NCBI GenBank assembly: GCA_902583295.1
Contig: CACHUY010000005.1
Location: 1-60,962, forward strand
DNA length: 60,962 nucleotides
Source of the DNA: an uncultured Pelagibacteraceae bacterium
Lineage (GTDB): Bacteria; Pseudomonadota; Alphaproteobacteria; Pelagibacterales; Pelagibacteraceae
Direction of reading: 5' to 3'
Shown here: positions 16,565-26,225 of the stretch, piece after piece
Position numbering within the stretch: the stretch's first letter is position 1
How the letters are laid out: every line of letters starts with the position of its first letter
Notes under the pieces: generated by a model
What the model was told of the DNA's origin: nothing
The model's input: the letters and a program-made list of their open reading frames with translations, nothing else
Database searches by the model: none
Position numbers and translations under genes: made by a program

Positions 16565-17611
16565 ATGTCTGATATTACTCTTGGTATTATAGGCGGTGGA
16601 CAGTTAGGTAGTATGTTAGCAATTGCTGCAAAAAAATTAAACGTTAAAACTGTAATTTTTTCAGACGATGCAGATGCCCCAGCTCAGAACTTTTGTAATC
16701 AATTTATTTCAGGAAATTATAATGATAAGGATAAAGTTGATGATTTTGTTAATCGAGTTAACGTTGTAACTTATGAATTTGAAAATATACCTTTTGAAAC
16801 CCTTAATGAAATAAATAAATTAAGACCAGTTTTACCTAAACCTTCTATAAATCGACTTATTCAACATCGATTGGCTGAAAAAGATTTTATTAATAAATTA
16901 AATATTAGAACTACAAGGTATGTATCAATTGAAAAAAAATCAGACATAGATGCCTTGAAAGAATTTTTACCTGGAATATTGAAGACGACTACTCTTGGTT
17001 ATGATGGAAAAGGACAACATCCGATAAATTCTATCGAAGAGTTAAATTCTATTAATATAGATTTTTCTAGTGGATATATTCTTGAGAAACTTGTTAAACT
17101 AAAAAAAGAAATCTCAATAATTATAACCAGATTTAGTAATAATAAATACGAGATTTATGAGCCCATTGAGAATACTCATGAAGATCAAATATTAAAATAT
17201 TCTAAAATACCTGCTGAAATAAATGATAAAATTTTTAATCAATCTAAAGACTGGGCTATGCTGATTGCAGAAGAACTTAAATATGTGGGAACTTTATGTG
17301 TAGAATTTTTTATCGATAGAAATGATAATTTATATGTAAACGAAGTTGCACCTAGGGTACATAACTCTGGCCATCTTACCATTAATTCATACAATGTAAG
17401 TCAATTTGAAAATCATGTTAGAGCAGTTTGTGGATTAGAGCAAATAGCATTAAAAAAAATTTCTAATGCAAAAATGATAAATTTACTAGGCGATCAGATA
17501 TCTCAGTATAGAAATTCTCCTAAATTAAAAGATAATGAATTTTTCTTTGATTATTTAAAAAAAGAGATTAAAGAAAAAAGAAAAATGGGTCATATCACAA
17601 TATTAATTTAG
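16565..17611 (+). CDS. purK: 5-(carboxyamino)imidazole ribonucleotide synthase
   Basis: This 348-residue ATP-grasp enzyme begins TLGIIGGGQLGSMLAIAA. ATP-grasp elements include KTTTLGYDGKGQ and the metal-binding VEFFIDRNDNLYVNEVAPR followed by VHNSGHLT. PurK makes N5-CAIR from AIR, ATP and bicarbonate and feeds PurE, whose gene is directly upstream. The ATG follows the purE stop with no gap, and the GNAT gene follows the purK stop with no gap. Confidence 0.96.
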   Translation: MSDITLGIIGGGQLGSMLAIAAKKLNVKTVIFSDDADAPAQNFCNQFISGNYNDKDKVDDFVNRVNVVTYEFENIPFETLNEINKLRPVLPKPSINRLIQHRLAEKDFINKLNIRTTRYVSIEKKSDIDALKEFLPGILKTTTLGYDGKGQHPINSIEELNSINIDFSSGYILEKLVKLKKEISIIITRFSNNKYEIYEPIENTHEDQILKYSKIPAEINDKIFNQSKDWAMLIAEELKYVGTLCVEFFIDRNDNLYVNEVAPRVHNSGHLTINSYNVSQFENHVRAVCGLEQIALKKISNAKMINLLGDQISQYRNSPKLKDNEFFFDYLKKEIKEKRKMGHITILI

Positions 17612-18079
17612 ATGTTTAAATCATTAGAAGGTAATTTTGATAATCCAAAAGTTCATGAACTTCTTAGTAAACACTTTGTTGAACTTAGAGCAGCATCTCC
17701 AGAGGGTAGTGCTCATGTTTTAGATATTCCTGGTCTTAAAGAATCATCGATTAAATTTTGGAGCTTATGGCAAGATGAAAATTTAATAGGTTGCGGTGCT
17801 CTAAAATTTTTAGATGTGGGTCATGGAGAATTCAAATCAATTAGAATTCATGATAATTTTAGAAATAAAGGGTATGGGATTAATGTAATTAATCATTTAA
17901 TTAATGAAGCGAAGAAACTAAAGATAAAAAAATTAAGTATTGAAACTGGTGCGGGGGATTTTTTTTTACCAGCAAGAAAACTTTTTAAAAAATGTCAATT
18001 TGAGGAATGCCAACCTTTTGCACACTATAAAGAAGATGCAAATTCTGTATATTTAACCAAAATTATTGACACAAATTAG
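17612..18079 (+). CDS. GNAT-family N-acetyltransferase
   Basis: The 155 residues carry the acetyl-CoA pyrophosphate-binding signature as NFRNKGYGINVINHLINEA (R/Q-x-x-G-x-G/A) and the later strand KLSIETGAGDFFLPARKLF. The N-terminal part (LRAASPEGSAHVLDIPGL, LIGCGALKFLD) resembles the PA4866/YvbK-like putative acetyltransferases. The acceptor substrate is unknown. It starts on the base after the purK stop, so it is co-transcribed with purEK. Confidence 0.88.
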   Translation: MFKSLEGNFDNPKVHELLSKHFVELRAASPEGSAHVLDIPGLKESSIKFWSLWQDENLIGCGALKFLDVGHGEFKSIRIHDNFRNKGYGINVINHLINEAKKLKIKKLSIETGAGDFFLPARKLFKKCQFEECQPFAHYKEDANSVYLTKIIDTN

Positions 18080-18143
18080 AAAATATTTTTAATTTATAAT
18101 ATATTTTGTTGACAAAACCCTTCAAAATCTAAACAAAGCCAGA

Positions 18144-18163
18144 ATTACTTAATTATAAGTAAT
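18144..18163 (+). promoter_or_regulatory. AT-rich hairpin in the cspA leader
   Basis: ATTACTTA at 18144-18151 and TAAGTAAT at 18156-18163 form a perfect 8-base-pair inverted repeat with a 4-base loop, about 32 bases before the cspA ATG. It could be an RNA hairpin in the leader of this cold-shock gene or a protein-binding dyad. Upstream, a TTGACA at 18109-18114 lies in the dyad TTTTGTTGACAAAA but lacks a good -10 at 17 bases. Confidence 0.35.
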
Positions 18164-18195
18164 AAATTAATATAACAAAAAGTAAGAAGATAAAT

Positions 18196-18402
18196 ATGAG
18201 TCTACAAGGAAAAGTAAAATGGTTCAATCCAACCAAAGGTTTTGGTTTTATTGAAAGAGAAGATAAAGAAAAAGATGTTTTTGTACATGTTTCGGCTGTA
18301 AGAGATGCTGGTATGAACGGTTTAGATGAGGGTCAAGCTTTGACTTTCGATGTTGAAGATGGTCCTAAAGGTCCTTCAGCGGTTAACTTAAAAACTGCAT
18401 AA
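18196..18402 (+). CDS. cspA: Cold-shock domain protein
   Basis: This 68-residue single cold-shock domain has RNP1 as KGFGFIE (residues 15-21) and RNP2 as VFVHVSA. It binds single-stranded nucleic acid and acts as an RNA chaperone. A leader of about 115 bases separates it from the GNAT gene, with a small hairpin, and a large inverted repeat follows it. It therefore appears to be a separate transcript. An AGAAG ribosome site lies about 6 bases before the ATG. Confidence 0.95.
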   Translation: MSLQGKVKWFNPTKGFGFIEREDKEKDVFVHVSAVRDAGMNGLDEGQALTFDVEDGPKGPSAVNLKTA

Positions 18403-18414
18403 TTTCACACTTCC

Positions 18415-18467
18415 TATTGGCTGAAAAAATTAATTTAGTTTTTCTATTTTATGAATTTCAGCCAATA
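18415..18467 (+). repeat. 12-base inverted repeat with long loop after cspA
   Basis: TATTGGCTGAAA at 18415-18426 is the exact reverse complement of TTTCAGCCAATA at 18456-18467, separated by 29 AT-rich bases with T-runs (TTTTTCTATTTT). It starts 12 bases after the cspA stop. No T-run follows the right arm, so a standard rho-independent terminator is not clear. A stable 3' RNA structure, a small-RNA fold or a bidirectional signal are alternatives. Confidence 0.55.
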
Positions 18468-18548
18468 CCGAATGATGAAGATCAACGTTTAAACACAATT
18501 ATTAATTATTAAAAATTAAAATCAAAATTTATAAATTTATAAAAAATT

Positions 18549-19295
18549 ATGATTGGAATTTTAGGTGGAATGGGAACTCAAGCAGGACTTGATTTTTGCA
18601 ATAAACTTGCAGTGCTAAATAGAGGAAAAATCGATCAAGAATACCCTTTATTTTTACTTTATAATAAATCAAATATTCCTGGTCGACCTGAGTCCATTGG
18701 GTCTCAAACCAAAAATCTTTCAAATAAATCCACAAACAAAAATAGTAAAATAAAATATGAAAGAGTTTTAAAAAGTTTACTTAAAGGTTGTAAATTACTT
18801 GAGAAAAATAAATGTAGATTTATTGTTATACCATGCAATACAGCTCATTATTGGTATGAAGATCTGCAAAAAAAAATAAATATTCCAATAATTAATATGC
18901 CTAAAGAAGTATTTAAATTTACAAAAAAAAATTGCAAAAAAAATTCAAAAGTTGGACTTTTAGCAACTGAGGGTACTTTGAAAACTGGTGTTTATAATAA
19001 TTTTTTTGATAAAAATTATAATCTTATGATACCTTCAGAAAACATTCAAAAAATCTCCGTAAATAAAGCAATTAAATTTGTAAAAATGGGAAATGTGCGG
19101 GCTGCTGAAAAAGCTATCAAGCCTGCAATAAACTATTTGATGAGTATGAAATGTAAAAAAATAATTTTGGGATGTACGGAACTTCCAATAGCAATATTTG
19201 CATTTAAATCATTTAAAAATATAAAATCTTCGAAAATATTTTTAGATCCTAATCTTATTTTGGCAGAGTCTGCCATGACAAAACATAAAAATTAA
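18549..19295 (+). CDS. Aspartate/glutamate racemase family protein
   Basis: The 248 residues begin with MIGILGGMGTQAGLDF, the racemase-family N-terminal motif. They contain FIVIPCNTAHYW with the first catalytic-type Cys, VGLLATEGTLKTGVY, and IILGCTELPIAI with the second Cys. Both cysteines of the two-base mechanism are present. Such enzymes interconvert L- and D-aspartate or related acids. The exact substrate is not resolved. The next gene starts 3 bases after its stop. Confidence 0.88.
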   Translation: MIGILGGMGTQAGLDFCNKLAVLNRGKIDQEYPLFLLYNKSNIPGRPESIGSQTKNLSNKSTNKNSKIKYERVLKSLLKGCKLLEKNKCRFIVIPCNTAHYWYEDLQKKINIPIINMPKEVFKFTKKNCKKNSKVGLLATEGTLKTGVYNNFFDKNYNLMIPSENIQKISVNKAIKFVKMGNVRAAEKAIKPAINYLMSMKCKKIILGCTELPIAIFAFKSFKNIKSSKIFLDPNLILAESAMTKHKN

Positions 19296-19298
19296 GTT

Positions 19299-19739
19299 AT
19301 GCAGACAAAGATTGAAAAGCCTTACGTGCTTAGAGTTGCAGAGTTTATTTATTTTAGAATAATTGATATTAAAAATAAAAATCCAGAAACTAATAATATT
19401 CAAGCTTTTGAAATATTTATGACTTCTAAAGAGTATGAATTAATTAGTTCAGGTGAGTTTCATGATAAATGGTTTGAAAAATTAGAAAAGAACAAATTTG
19501 TTGATGAAATTACAGGAAAGAAAATAACCAGTGAAACTTTGAAATTACTAGAAGTGCAAAAAGACTCTATGATAAAACTTTTAATGAAAATTCCCAAACT
19601 TTATTACACTAAAAGCCATTTCCCATTAGAAATATCTCAAAGAGCCTTTGATCATCTTTGGCGGGTCTGTGAAAGTTACGAGATGTGGTGTAAGGAGACG
19701 AAACAAGACAAATTAATAAAATTAGATATTTTAAATTAG
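19299..19739 (+). CDS. Hypothetical protein, 146 residues
   Basis: A soluble protein with no signal peptide or membrane segment, rich in Lys, Glu and Ile. Features are FEIFMTSKEYELI, FHDKWFEKLEK and a C-terminal FDHLWRVCESYEMWCKETK with two cysteines and several aromatic residues. I do not recognise a family. It follows the racemase-family gene by 3 bases, so the two are probably co-transcribed, and its 3' end overlaps the convergent lipoprotein gene by 4 bases. Confidence 0.6.
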   Translation: MQTKIEKPYVLRVAEFIYFRIIDIKNKNPETNNIQAFEIFMTSKEYELISSGEFHDKWFEKLEKNKFVDEITGKKITSETLKLLEVQKDSMIKLLMKIPKLYYTKSHFPLEISQRAFDHLWRVCESYEMWCKETKQDKLIKLDILN

Positions 19740-20032
19740 TTAGATAACAATTTTTGTCTTGTGGTTTCTATTCTATTTTCTAGTAACTGTTTTAATTTAA
19801 CGTGAAGTTTTTTTTTTTTATTTTTTTCATGAACTGTATCTTTAAGATGGGATATAACATCTTTACCCGTTTCATTTTTCAATGCTGTATTAGCCCCATA
19901 TTGAAGACCTGCTTGAAGTACATTTCCTGTAGTAGCGACAGTTACTCCCGGGCCTAAGAGGGATGTTGTCTGAATACATCCTGGTAAAATTACCAAACTT
20001 AAAAATATAAAAAATATTTTTAATATTTTCAT
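19736..20032 (-). CDS. Small lipoprotein
   Basis: The 98 residues start with a lipoprotein signal, MKILKIFFIFLSLVILPGC, with a lipobox LPGC at residues 16-19. The mature part has a glycine/alanine-rich stretch (TVATTGNVLQAGLQYGANTALK), a GKDVISHLKDT segment, and a basic C-terminal helix (KKKKLHVKLKQLL). It is probably anchored in the inner or outer membrane. Function unknown. Confidence 0.7.
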   Translation of the reverse strand: MKILKIFFIFLSLVILPGCIQTTSLLGPGVTVATTGNVLQAGLQYGANTALKNETGKDVISHLKDTVHEKNKKKKLHVKLKQLLENRIETTRQKLLSN

Positions 20033-20140
20033 AAAAGGTAATCTAAATAATACTTATTTAAATATTCAACTCAAGATAGAATCAGGCCAAATTGAGTATT
20101 ATTATTGAGACTATGCTAAATAATTAACTATAAAACAAAA

Positions 20141-20989
20141 ATGGTTAAAGTTTTTCCATTTATCTTTATTCTACTTTGGTCGTCAGCATTTATTACCACT
20201 AAGCCAATTATAGATAATAGTGACCCCTTTTCAGCTCTTGCATTTAGATTTGCTTTAGTCGCATTAGGTTTTTTTTTATTTTCTATTTATTCTAAAAAAA
20301 AAATTATAATTAATAGAAAGAACTTTTTTGAATCTTTTTTCAGCGGCGTTCTTTTTCATGGATTTTACTTAGGAGGTGTTTTTTTTTCAATTTCAAAAGG
20401 AATGCCTACAGGAATTGCGGCACTCATAGTAACTCTACAACCCATACTCACAAATGCATTAAGTGGACCAATTTTAAATGAAAAAGTTTCTCTAAAACAA
20501 TGGATAGGGGTTCTGTTGGGTTTTTCCGGTGCAGTCATGGTCTTAGGTTTTGATATTGGTACTGAGATTCCCACTATTGGATTAGTAGCAACAGTAGTTG
20601 CATTAATAGCTATAACAACATCAACTATTTGGCAAAAAAAATTAAGTAATAATTTACCTTTATCAGTCAATAATATGAACCAAGCTTTAGGTGGATTTAT
20701 TTTTCATATTATAATTATTATTCTTTTTGCAAAACCTTACATTAATTTCTCAACTAATTTTATAATTGCAATGAGCCACCAAATTTTTTTAGTGTCCTTT
20801 GGTGCTTTTACAATTTTAATGTTTTTAATAAAAAAAAATTCTGCAAGTAAAACAGTTTCTATTTTCTTTTTAGTTCCACCTACCTCTGCATTTATGGCTT
20901 GGCTTTTTTTAAACGAGAACCTTAGTAATTTAGATCTTTTAGGTTTTTTAATTGCAACGATTGGTGTTTATATAGCTACAAGAGATTAA
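20141..20989 (+). CDS. EamA/DMT-family transporter
   Basis: This 282-residue protein has about ten membrane segments in two EamA repeats. The first begins FIFILLWSSAFITTKPII and includes AALIVTLQPILTNAL. The second includes VSIFFLVPPTSAFMAWLFLNE followed by LLGFLIATIGVYIATRD, the standard closing of the drug/metabolite transporter superfamily. Such carriers usually export amino acids or metabolites. The substrate is not predictable. It converges on the sarcosine-oxidase-type operon, two bases from soxG. Confidence 0.88.
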   Translation: MVKVFPFIFILLWSSAFITTKPIIDNSDPFSALAFRFALVALGFFLFSIYSKKKIIINRKNFFESFFSGVLFHGFYLGGVFFSISKGMPTGIAALIVTLQPILTNALSGPILNEKVSLKQWIGVLLGFSGAVMVLGFDIGTEIPTIGLVATVVALIAITTSTIWQKKLSNNLPLSVNNMNQALGGFIFHIIIIILFAKPYINFSTNFIIAMSHQIFLVSFGAFTILMFLIKKNSASKTVSIFFLVPPTSAFMAWLFLNENLSNLDLLGFLIATIGVYIATRD

Positions 20990-20990
20990 A

Positions 20991-21578
20991 TTATTTTCCT
21001 ATATAGCCAAATTCTAAAGACGAATCTGTTATTGAATGATAAAGAGACTCTCCAAAACTTCTTAAGGCAAATATTCTAAATGTATCTGGATTATCATTAA
21101 TCATATCAACAATTATTGACATTCCATTAAATGTAGAATTCAGGCAATTATTTTTATAGAATTCGTTAAAATTAAACGGGCAGCCTTTTTTTAAGACTTC
21201 TTTTGCCTGATCACCTTCTAGCTCAATAATTGATTTTGAATGAGAAATATCAGTAACTGCAAAATCATCTTCTTTAAATTTTTCATCAATTTCAGTGAAA
21301 GTTTCTTTTTTAGATGTAATAACTAACCAATTTCGTGGCCCATTCCAGAGAATTCGAGTATTTTCATTGTTTACTACAGATAATGGTTTTGAACTAAGGT
21401 TAAGGTTGTCTATTTTAATTTCTTCACAAACAACGTTAGAACTTTTGAATTGAACAATCTGAGTAATTAATAAATTTTTTATCTCTGAAATTTTTATTAA
21501 ATTGTTTTCATTTTTTTCTTCACAGTCACCGAATTTTCCTTTTTGATGGATATTTTCTAAAGCTGAAATTGAACTCAT
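20991..21578 (-). CDS. soxG: Sarcosine oxidase gamma subunit / N-methylglutamate dehydrogenase subunit D
   Basis: The 195-residue protein is the small GcvT-like gamma subunit of heterotetrameric sarcosine oxidase: [43 protein letters not shown] (read here in two parts) and [15 protein letters not shown]. Its ATG overlaps the soxA stop by four bases. The homologous subunit of N-methylglutamate dehydrogenase (MgdD) looks alike, so the name depends on which complex this is. It is the last gene of the soxBDAG operon. Confidence 0.85.
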   Translation of the reverse strand: MSSISALENIHQKGKFGDCEEKNENNLIKISEIKNLLITQIVQFKSSNVVCEEIKIDNLNLSSKPLSVVNNENTRILWNGPRNWLVITSKKETFTEIDEKFKEDDFAVTDISHSKSIIELEGDQAKEVLKKGCPFNFNEFYKNNCLNSTFNGMSIIVDMINDNPDTFRIFALRSFGESLYHSITDSSLEFGYIGK

Positions 21579-24571
21579 GATCTAACTCTTTCCCCTTTTG
21601 GATCTACATAATGCGATGAAACTATTTCTACTGGAATTACTTTATTTTTTAGTGGAGACATTACAAATAATTTTTCCCCGATCATATTTTTTCCATCTTT
21701 CAAAATTGCAAGTGAAAAAGGATTATCGTGCTCTACACTCCAACATGAGGCAGATATGTGTCCTAATTTTTTATTTGGTAAAGGAGCCTTAGCGTCTTTA
21801 ACCAAATGAGAGCCCTCTGGTATACTTGTTTTTTTATCTAAAGGAACAACTCCAACAATCTTTTGCCTATCTTCTGAGGTAAAAGCTTCTCTATTTAATG
21901 ACCTTTTACCGATAAAATCTTTCTTTTTACTTACTAATCCATCTAATGAAGTGTCGTAAGGAATAGTTCTTCCATCAAGTTCTGATCCCGCTACATGTCC
22001 CATTTCAATTCTCAATGTGGATAATGCTTCTGTTCCATATGGTTGAACTTGAAACTCTTGACCTAACTTAATGATTTTTTCCCACATAAAGTTTCCATTA
22101 TCAGACTCTACATTTACCTCATAAGCTAATTCACCTGAAAATGAGATTCTGAAAATTCTAGCTTTAACTCCAAACAGATCTGACTCCATATATCCCATAA
22201 AAGGCAGTCCCTCATTTGAAACATCATTGTTAGGAAATAATTTTTCTAATAACTTTCTAGATTTTGGTCCTGCTATAGCTGCTCCAGCCCATTGTTCGGT
22301 TGTAGAAACTACATTAACATTCAATTCAGGCCAAACGAGTTGTAAATAATATTCTAGATGTGAAAGAACATTTGCTGCTTGTGCTGTAGTGGTTGTCATA
22401 TGATAATGATTTTCGGAAATCCTAGTTGTGGTTCCATCATCCATAACAATTCCATCTTCTCTAAGCATCACTCCATATCTTGCTTTACCAACCGGTAGTT
22501 TTAACCAAGCATTTGTATATACTCTATTTAGCAGTTCTGCTGCATCAGGACCCTTTATATCAATTTTTCCCAAGGTAGTAACATCACAAACTCCAACATT
22601 TGTTCTTACATTTTTACCTTCTCGCTTTGATGCTTCGAAAAGAGTTTCATTCCCTTGTTTATAATATCTTGGTCTTAACCAAACTCCAGCATCAACAAAT
22701 ACAGCATTGTTTTTTTCATGCCAAGAATGCATTGGAGATTTACGAGTAGGTTTAGAATGTTTTCCAACTTCTCTCCCTACGATTGCTCCAATAGATATTG
22801 GTGTATATGGAGGTCTAAAAGTTGTATGGCCTACAGCTGGTACTACTTTATTTTCAATATCAGAAACTAATTGTAATCCATTCAAATTACTTGTTTTGCC
22901 TTGGTCGGTTGCCATTCCAAGAGTTGTATACCTTTTAACATGCTCTATAGATCGATAACCCTCTTTTAAAGCTATTTCAATATCTGATACAGAAACATCA
23001 TTTTGAAAATCTAAAAATCTTTTATAATTTTTTCCTTCAGGCAAAGGAACACACCAAAACTTGTCATGTTGAGAAGATTTTTTTTCAACAACGTTAGGAA
23101 ACGAAATTTTATTATCATTATTTGTAATCTTTTTCGATAGATCTTGACCAGCAGTGAAAGAGTCTTTTAAAGTTTCCTCTAATGTAAAAATCCCATTAGC
23201 GGCACCTAAAGTTGTTTCATTTTGCTTAGACGTTCCAGGTACAAAAGCATCAATTTCTTCTTTAAATTTAGTTTTATTGCCTGATTGTGATGCTAAATGA
23301 ATAGTTGGCGTCCAAAAGCCTGAAACACAAATGCAATCACACTTAATATTTTCAACTGTACCAAGTTGCTTTTTATTATCTGAAATTTTTGCTATATCAG
23401 CTGAATTTACTTTTTTATATCCCTGTGCAGCAACAACAACGTATGAAAATTTAATGTTAATACCAAGATTTATTGCTTCATTAATTATTTCTGATTGTGG
23501 ATTAACTCTAGAGTCTAAGATGATTGGATTAATTCCGTTTTTCTTAAACTCAATTGCTGTCTCATATCCACTATCATTATTTGTAAAAACTAATGGGTTT
23601 TTACCAACTAATACACCATATACTTTTAAATATTCTTTTGCTGCTGAGGACAACATTACACCGGGAGTATCATTATTGCCAAAAACCAATGGCCTTTCAA
23701 TTGATCCTGAAGAAATTAAAACCTCTTTTGCTCTAATATACCAAAGTCTTTGTTTTGGATGATACTTTTTTGTTTTTGGGAGATGATCGCTAACTTTTTC
23801 TGACATCACTAACATGTTATGGTCGTAGTAACCAAAAACTTGGGATCTATTTTTAACAACTACATTTGGCATTTCTTTCAGCTCAGCAATAATACTATTT
23901 GCCCAATCCTCACCAGATTGGTTTCCAATATTTACATCACTAGTTAATAGGGATCCTCCAAATCTTGGTTTATCCTCAGCTAAAATTACTCTTGCACCAT
24001 TTTTTGCTGCTGCATAAGCACTTGCTAAACCTGATGGACCAGAACCAACAATTAATAAATCAAAGTATTCATATTTATGCTCATACCTCTCCTTATCGTG
24101 TTTGGTCGAGGCAACACCTAAACCTGCTGCTTTTCTAATAAAAGGTTCGTAAACTCTATACCAAAAACTTTTAGGCCACATAAAGGTCTTATAATAAAAT
24201 CCTGCAGGTAGAAAAATTTTTAAAAAATTATTTATTGCACCAATATCAAAATTTACACTTGGCCAACAATTTACACTTTTAGCTTCTAATCCCTCAAAAA
24301 GTTCTTGTTCAGTAGCTTTAACATTTGGTTCTGTTTCATTATTTCTATAAAGCTGAACAATTGCATAAGGCTCATCTACCCCAGCTCCGAAAAAGCCTCT
24401 TGGTCTGTGATACTTAAAACTTCTACCTACTAAATGAACTCCATTCGCAATTAATGCAGATGCTAAAGTATCTCCTTCATAACCATAGTATGTTTTTCCA
24501 TTAAATTTGAATGATAATTTTTTATCCCTATTTATCAGTCCACCATTTTCTAATCTAAATGCTTGAGTCAT
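21575..24571 (-). CDS. soxA: Sarcosine oxidase alpha subunit / N-methylglutamate dehydrogenase subunit C
   Basis: The 998 residues match the full length of the alpha subunit. The N-terminal ferredoxin-like part has [16 protein letters not shown] and [19 protein letters not shown]-type dinucleotide fold follows at [19 protein letters not shown] (about residue 170). A GcvT/THF-binding half begins near residue 615 ([19 protein letters not shown]) with [12 protein letters not shown]. The alpha subunit gives the NAD site and transfers the methyl C1 unit to tetrahydrofolate. The start overlaps soxD by one base and the stop overlaps soxG by four. Confidence 0.92.
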   Translation of the reverse strand: MTQAFRLENGGLINRDKKLSFKFNGKTYYGYEGDTLASALIANGVHLVGRSFKYHRPRGFFGAGVDEPYAIVQLYRNNETEPNVKATEQELFEGLEAKSVNCWPSVNFDIGAINNFLKIFLPAGFYYKTFMWPKSFWYRVYEPFIRKAAGLGVASTKHDKERYEHKYEYFDLLIVGSGPSGLASAYAAAKNGARVILAEDKPRFGGSLLTSDVNIGNQSGEDWANSIIAELKEMPNVVVKNRSQVFGYYDHNMLVMSEKVSDHLPKTKKYHPKQRLWYIRAKEVLISSGSIERPLVFGNNDTPGVMLSSAAKEYLKVYGVLVGKNPLVFTNNDSGYETAIEFKKNGINPIILDSRVNPQSEIINEAINLGINIKFSYVVVAAQGYKKVNSADIAKISDNKKQLGTVENIKCDCICVSGFWTPTIHLASQSGNKTKFKEEIDAFVPGTSKQNETTLGAANGIFTLEETLKDSFTAGQDLSKKITNNDNKISFPNVVEKKSSQHDKFWCVPLPEGKNYKRFLDFQNDVSVSDIEIALKEGYRSIEHVKRYTTLGMATDQGKTSNLNGLQLVSDIENKVVPAVGHTTFRPPYTPISIGAIVGREVGKHSKPTRKSPMHSWHEKNNAVFVDAGVWLRPRYYKQGNETLFEASKREGKNVRTNVGVCDVTTLGKIDIKGPDAAELLNRVYTNAWLKLPVGKARYGVMLREDGIVMDDGTTTRISENHYHMTTTTAQAANVLSHLEYYLQLVWPELNVNVVSTTEQWAGAAIAGPKSRKLLEKLFPNNDVSNEGLPFMGYMESDLFGVKARIFRISFSGELAYEVNVESDNGNFMWEKIIKLGQEFQVQPYGTEALSTLRIEMGHVAGSELDGRTIPYDTSLDGLVSKKKDFIGKRSLNREAFTSEDRQKIVGVVPLDKKTSIPEGSHLVKDAKAPLPNKKLGHISASCWSVEHDNPFSLAILKDGKNMIGEKLFVMSPLKNKVIPVEIVSSHYVDPKGERVRS

Positions 24572-24840
24572 TAAGAAATTTCCTCGTCTGCTTTATGTGT
24601 ATTAAATATTTCGTGAGTAGCAGTATCTCTCTCTACCTTAATCCATTGCCTACATCCAGATAGATGCTGCCACAACTCTAAGTGCTTACCTCTTAAACTT
24701 TTTCGATTGTATACAAAACTATCCCATTCTTGATCAGAGATTTCTTTGTTAAGTTCAGGTCTTTTTACGCTTGCATCTCCACCGTAAGAAAATTCATTTT
24801 GCGATCTCATCCCACAATAAGGACATTTAATATGAAGCAT
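24571..24840 (-). CDS. soxD: Sarcosine oxidase delta subunit / N-methylglutamate dehydrogenase subunit B
   Basis: This 89-residue zinc-binding subunit has CPYCGMRSQNEFSYGGDA near the N-terminus and LWQHLSGCRQWI later, giving the Cys3-His zinc site of SoxD. RDTATHEI closes the conserved region. The gene begins on the base next to the soxB stop and ends overlapping soxA, the classical soxBDAG order. Confidence 0.93.
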   Translation of the reverse strand: MLHIKCPYCGMRSQNEFSYGGDASVKRPELNKEISDQEWDSFVYNRKSLRGKHLELWQHLSGCRQWIKVERDTATHEIFNTHKADEEIS

Positions 24841-26097
24841 TTAAGATATCCAGGTCTTCGTACCAAGTCCTTTTTCATCAATTAAGTGGCCTGTGCTAAA
24901 TCGATTTAAACTAAATCCAGCATTTAATTCATGAACTCTATCTTGAGCAATTGTGTGTGCAAATGTCCAACCAGATGCTGGTGTTGCTTTGAAACCTCCG
25001 TAACACCAACCACAGTTCAAATACAAACCATCAATATGTGTTTTGTCAATTATAGGCGAACCATCCATTGACATATCCATTATACCACCCCAAGTTCTGA
25101 GCATTTTCAATTTACTTAAAAAAGGCATCATTGCTATTCCCTCGGTCAAAACATGTTGGAGAGTTGGTAAATTTCCTCTTTGAGCGTAGCTGTTATATCC
25201 ATCAAGGTCTCCTCCCATTACCATTTCTCCTTTATCAGATTGACTTATGTAAAAGTGACCTGCACCAAAAGTTACTACTCTATCTAAAATTGGTTTAACA
25301 GGCTCAGATACACATGCTTGAAGAAGGTGAGTTTCTATTGGCAAAGTCATATTTAACTTTTCAGCTAAAATATTTGTGCTTCCAGCAACACATAATCCAA
25401 CTTTTTTAGTTTTTATATTTCCTCGAGATGTTCTTATGCCATTAATCTTACCTGCTGTAACATCAAAACCAGTTACTTCACAATTTTGAATTATATCAAC
25501 ACCCATAGAGTCTGCTTGACGAGCGTATCCCCAAGCAACTGCATCGTGTCTTGCTGTACCTGCACTTGGTTGCATTAATCCACCAAAAATTGGAAACCTT
25601 ACATCTTTTGAAAAGTCAGCCATTGGAATTATTTCTTTCACTTGTTCACGGTTTAACAAAACAGCATCAATTCCATTTAATCTCATCGAATTTCCTCTTC
25701 TTGCATAGGCATTCATTTGTGCATCGGAGTGTGCAAGATTAATAATTCCTCTTGGTGAGAACATCACATTATAATTTAAATCCTGGCTCATTTTTCTCCA
25801 CAGATCCATTCCAAACTCACTGAAGAGTGCGTTCTCATCATGCATATAGTTTGATCTAATTATCGTTGTATTTCTTCCAACGTTTCCGCCACCTATCCAA
25901 CCTTTTTCGATAATTGCAACTTTTGTGATATTATGTTCTTTTGCAAGGTAATATGCAGTGGCAAGTCCATGGCCTCCACCACCAATTATAACTACATCAT
26001 ATTCCTCTTTTGGGGTTGGATCCTTCCATGCTAAATCCCAGTTTTCATGATTAGAAAATGCGTTTTTAACTAAATTAAATATGGAGTATTTTTGCAT
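24841..26097 (-). CDS. soxB: Sarcosine oxidase beta subunit / N-methylglutamate dehydrogenase subunit A
   Basis: The 418-residue flavin subunit starts with a short helix, then YDVVIIGGGGHGLATAYYLA (FAD-binding Rossmann motif near 34) and WIGGGNVGRNTTIIRSNY. The His in TARHDAVAWGYAR (about residue 184) lies in the segment that carries covalent FMN in known SoxB proteins. WCYGGFKATPASGW is the C-terminal flavin loop. It demethylates a secondary amine, sarcosine or N-methylglutamate. It is the first gene of the operon and divergent from fhs across 128 bases. Confidence 0.92.
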   Translation of the reverse strand: MQKYSIFNLVKNAFSNHENWDLAWKDPTPKEEYDVVIIGGGGHGLATAYYLAKEHNITKVAIIEKGWIGGGNVGRNTTIIRSNYMHDENALFSEFGMDLWRKMSQDLNYNVMFSPRGIINLAHSDAQMNAYARRGNSMRLNGIDAVLLNREQVKEIIPMADFSKDVRFPIFGGLMQPSAGTARHDAVAWGYARQADSMGVDIIQNCEVTGFDVTAGKINGIRTSRGNIKTKKVGLCVAGSTNILAEKLNMTLPIETHLLQACVSEPVKPILDRVVTFGAGHFYISQSDKGEMVMGGDLDGYNSYAQRGNLPTLQHVLTEGIAMMPFLSKLKMLRTWGGIMDMSMDGSPIIDKTHIDGLYLNCGWCYGGFKATPASGWTFAHTIAQDRVHELNAGFSLNRFSTGHLIDEKGLGTKTWIS

Positions 26098-26225
26098 TCG
26101 TTAATTTTATAACAAAGAATATAAATAGTTCTTATTTTTTTTATATATATTTTTTAGAAGTTTCCAAATATAACAAAAAAGGATAAGAAGTCTGCAACGA
26201 TAACATATTATTTATAGGATTAATA

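Noticed and set aside
23331..23762. A 143-codon plus-strand frame inside soxA.
   Set aside because: Antisense to a well-supported enzyme gene, no motif, no RBS.
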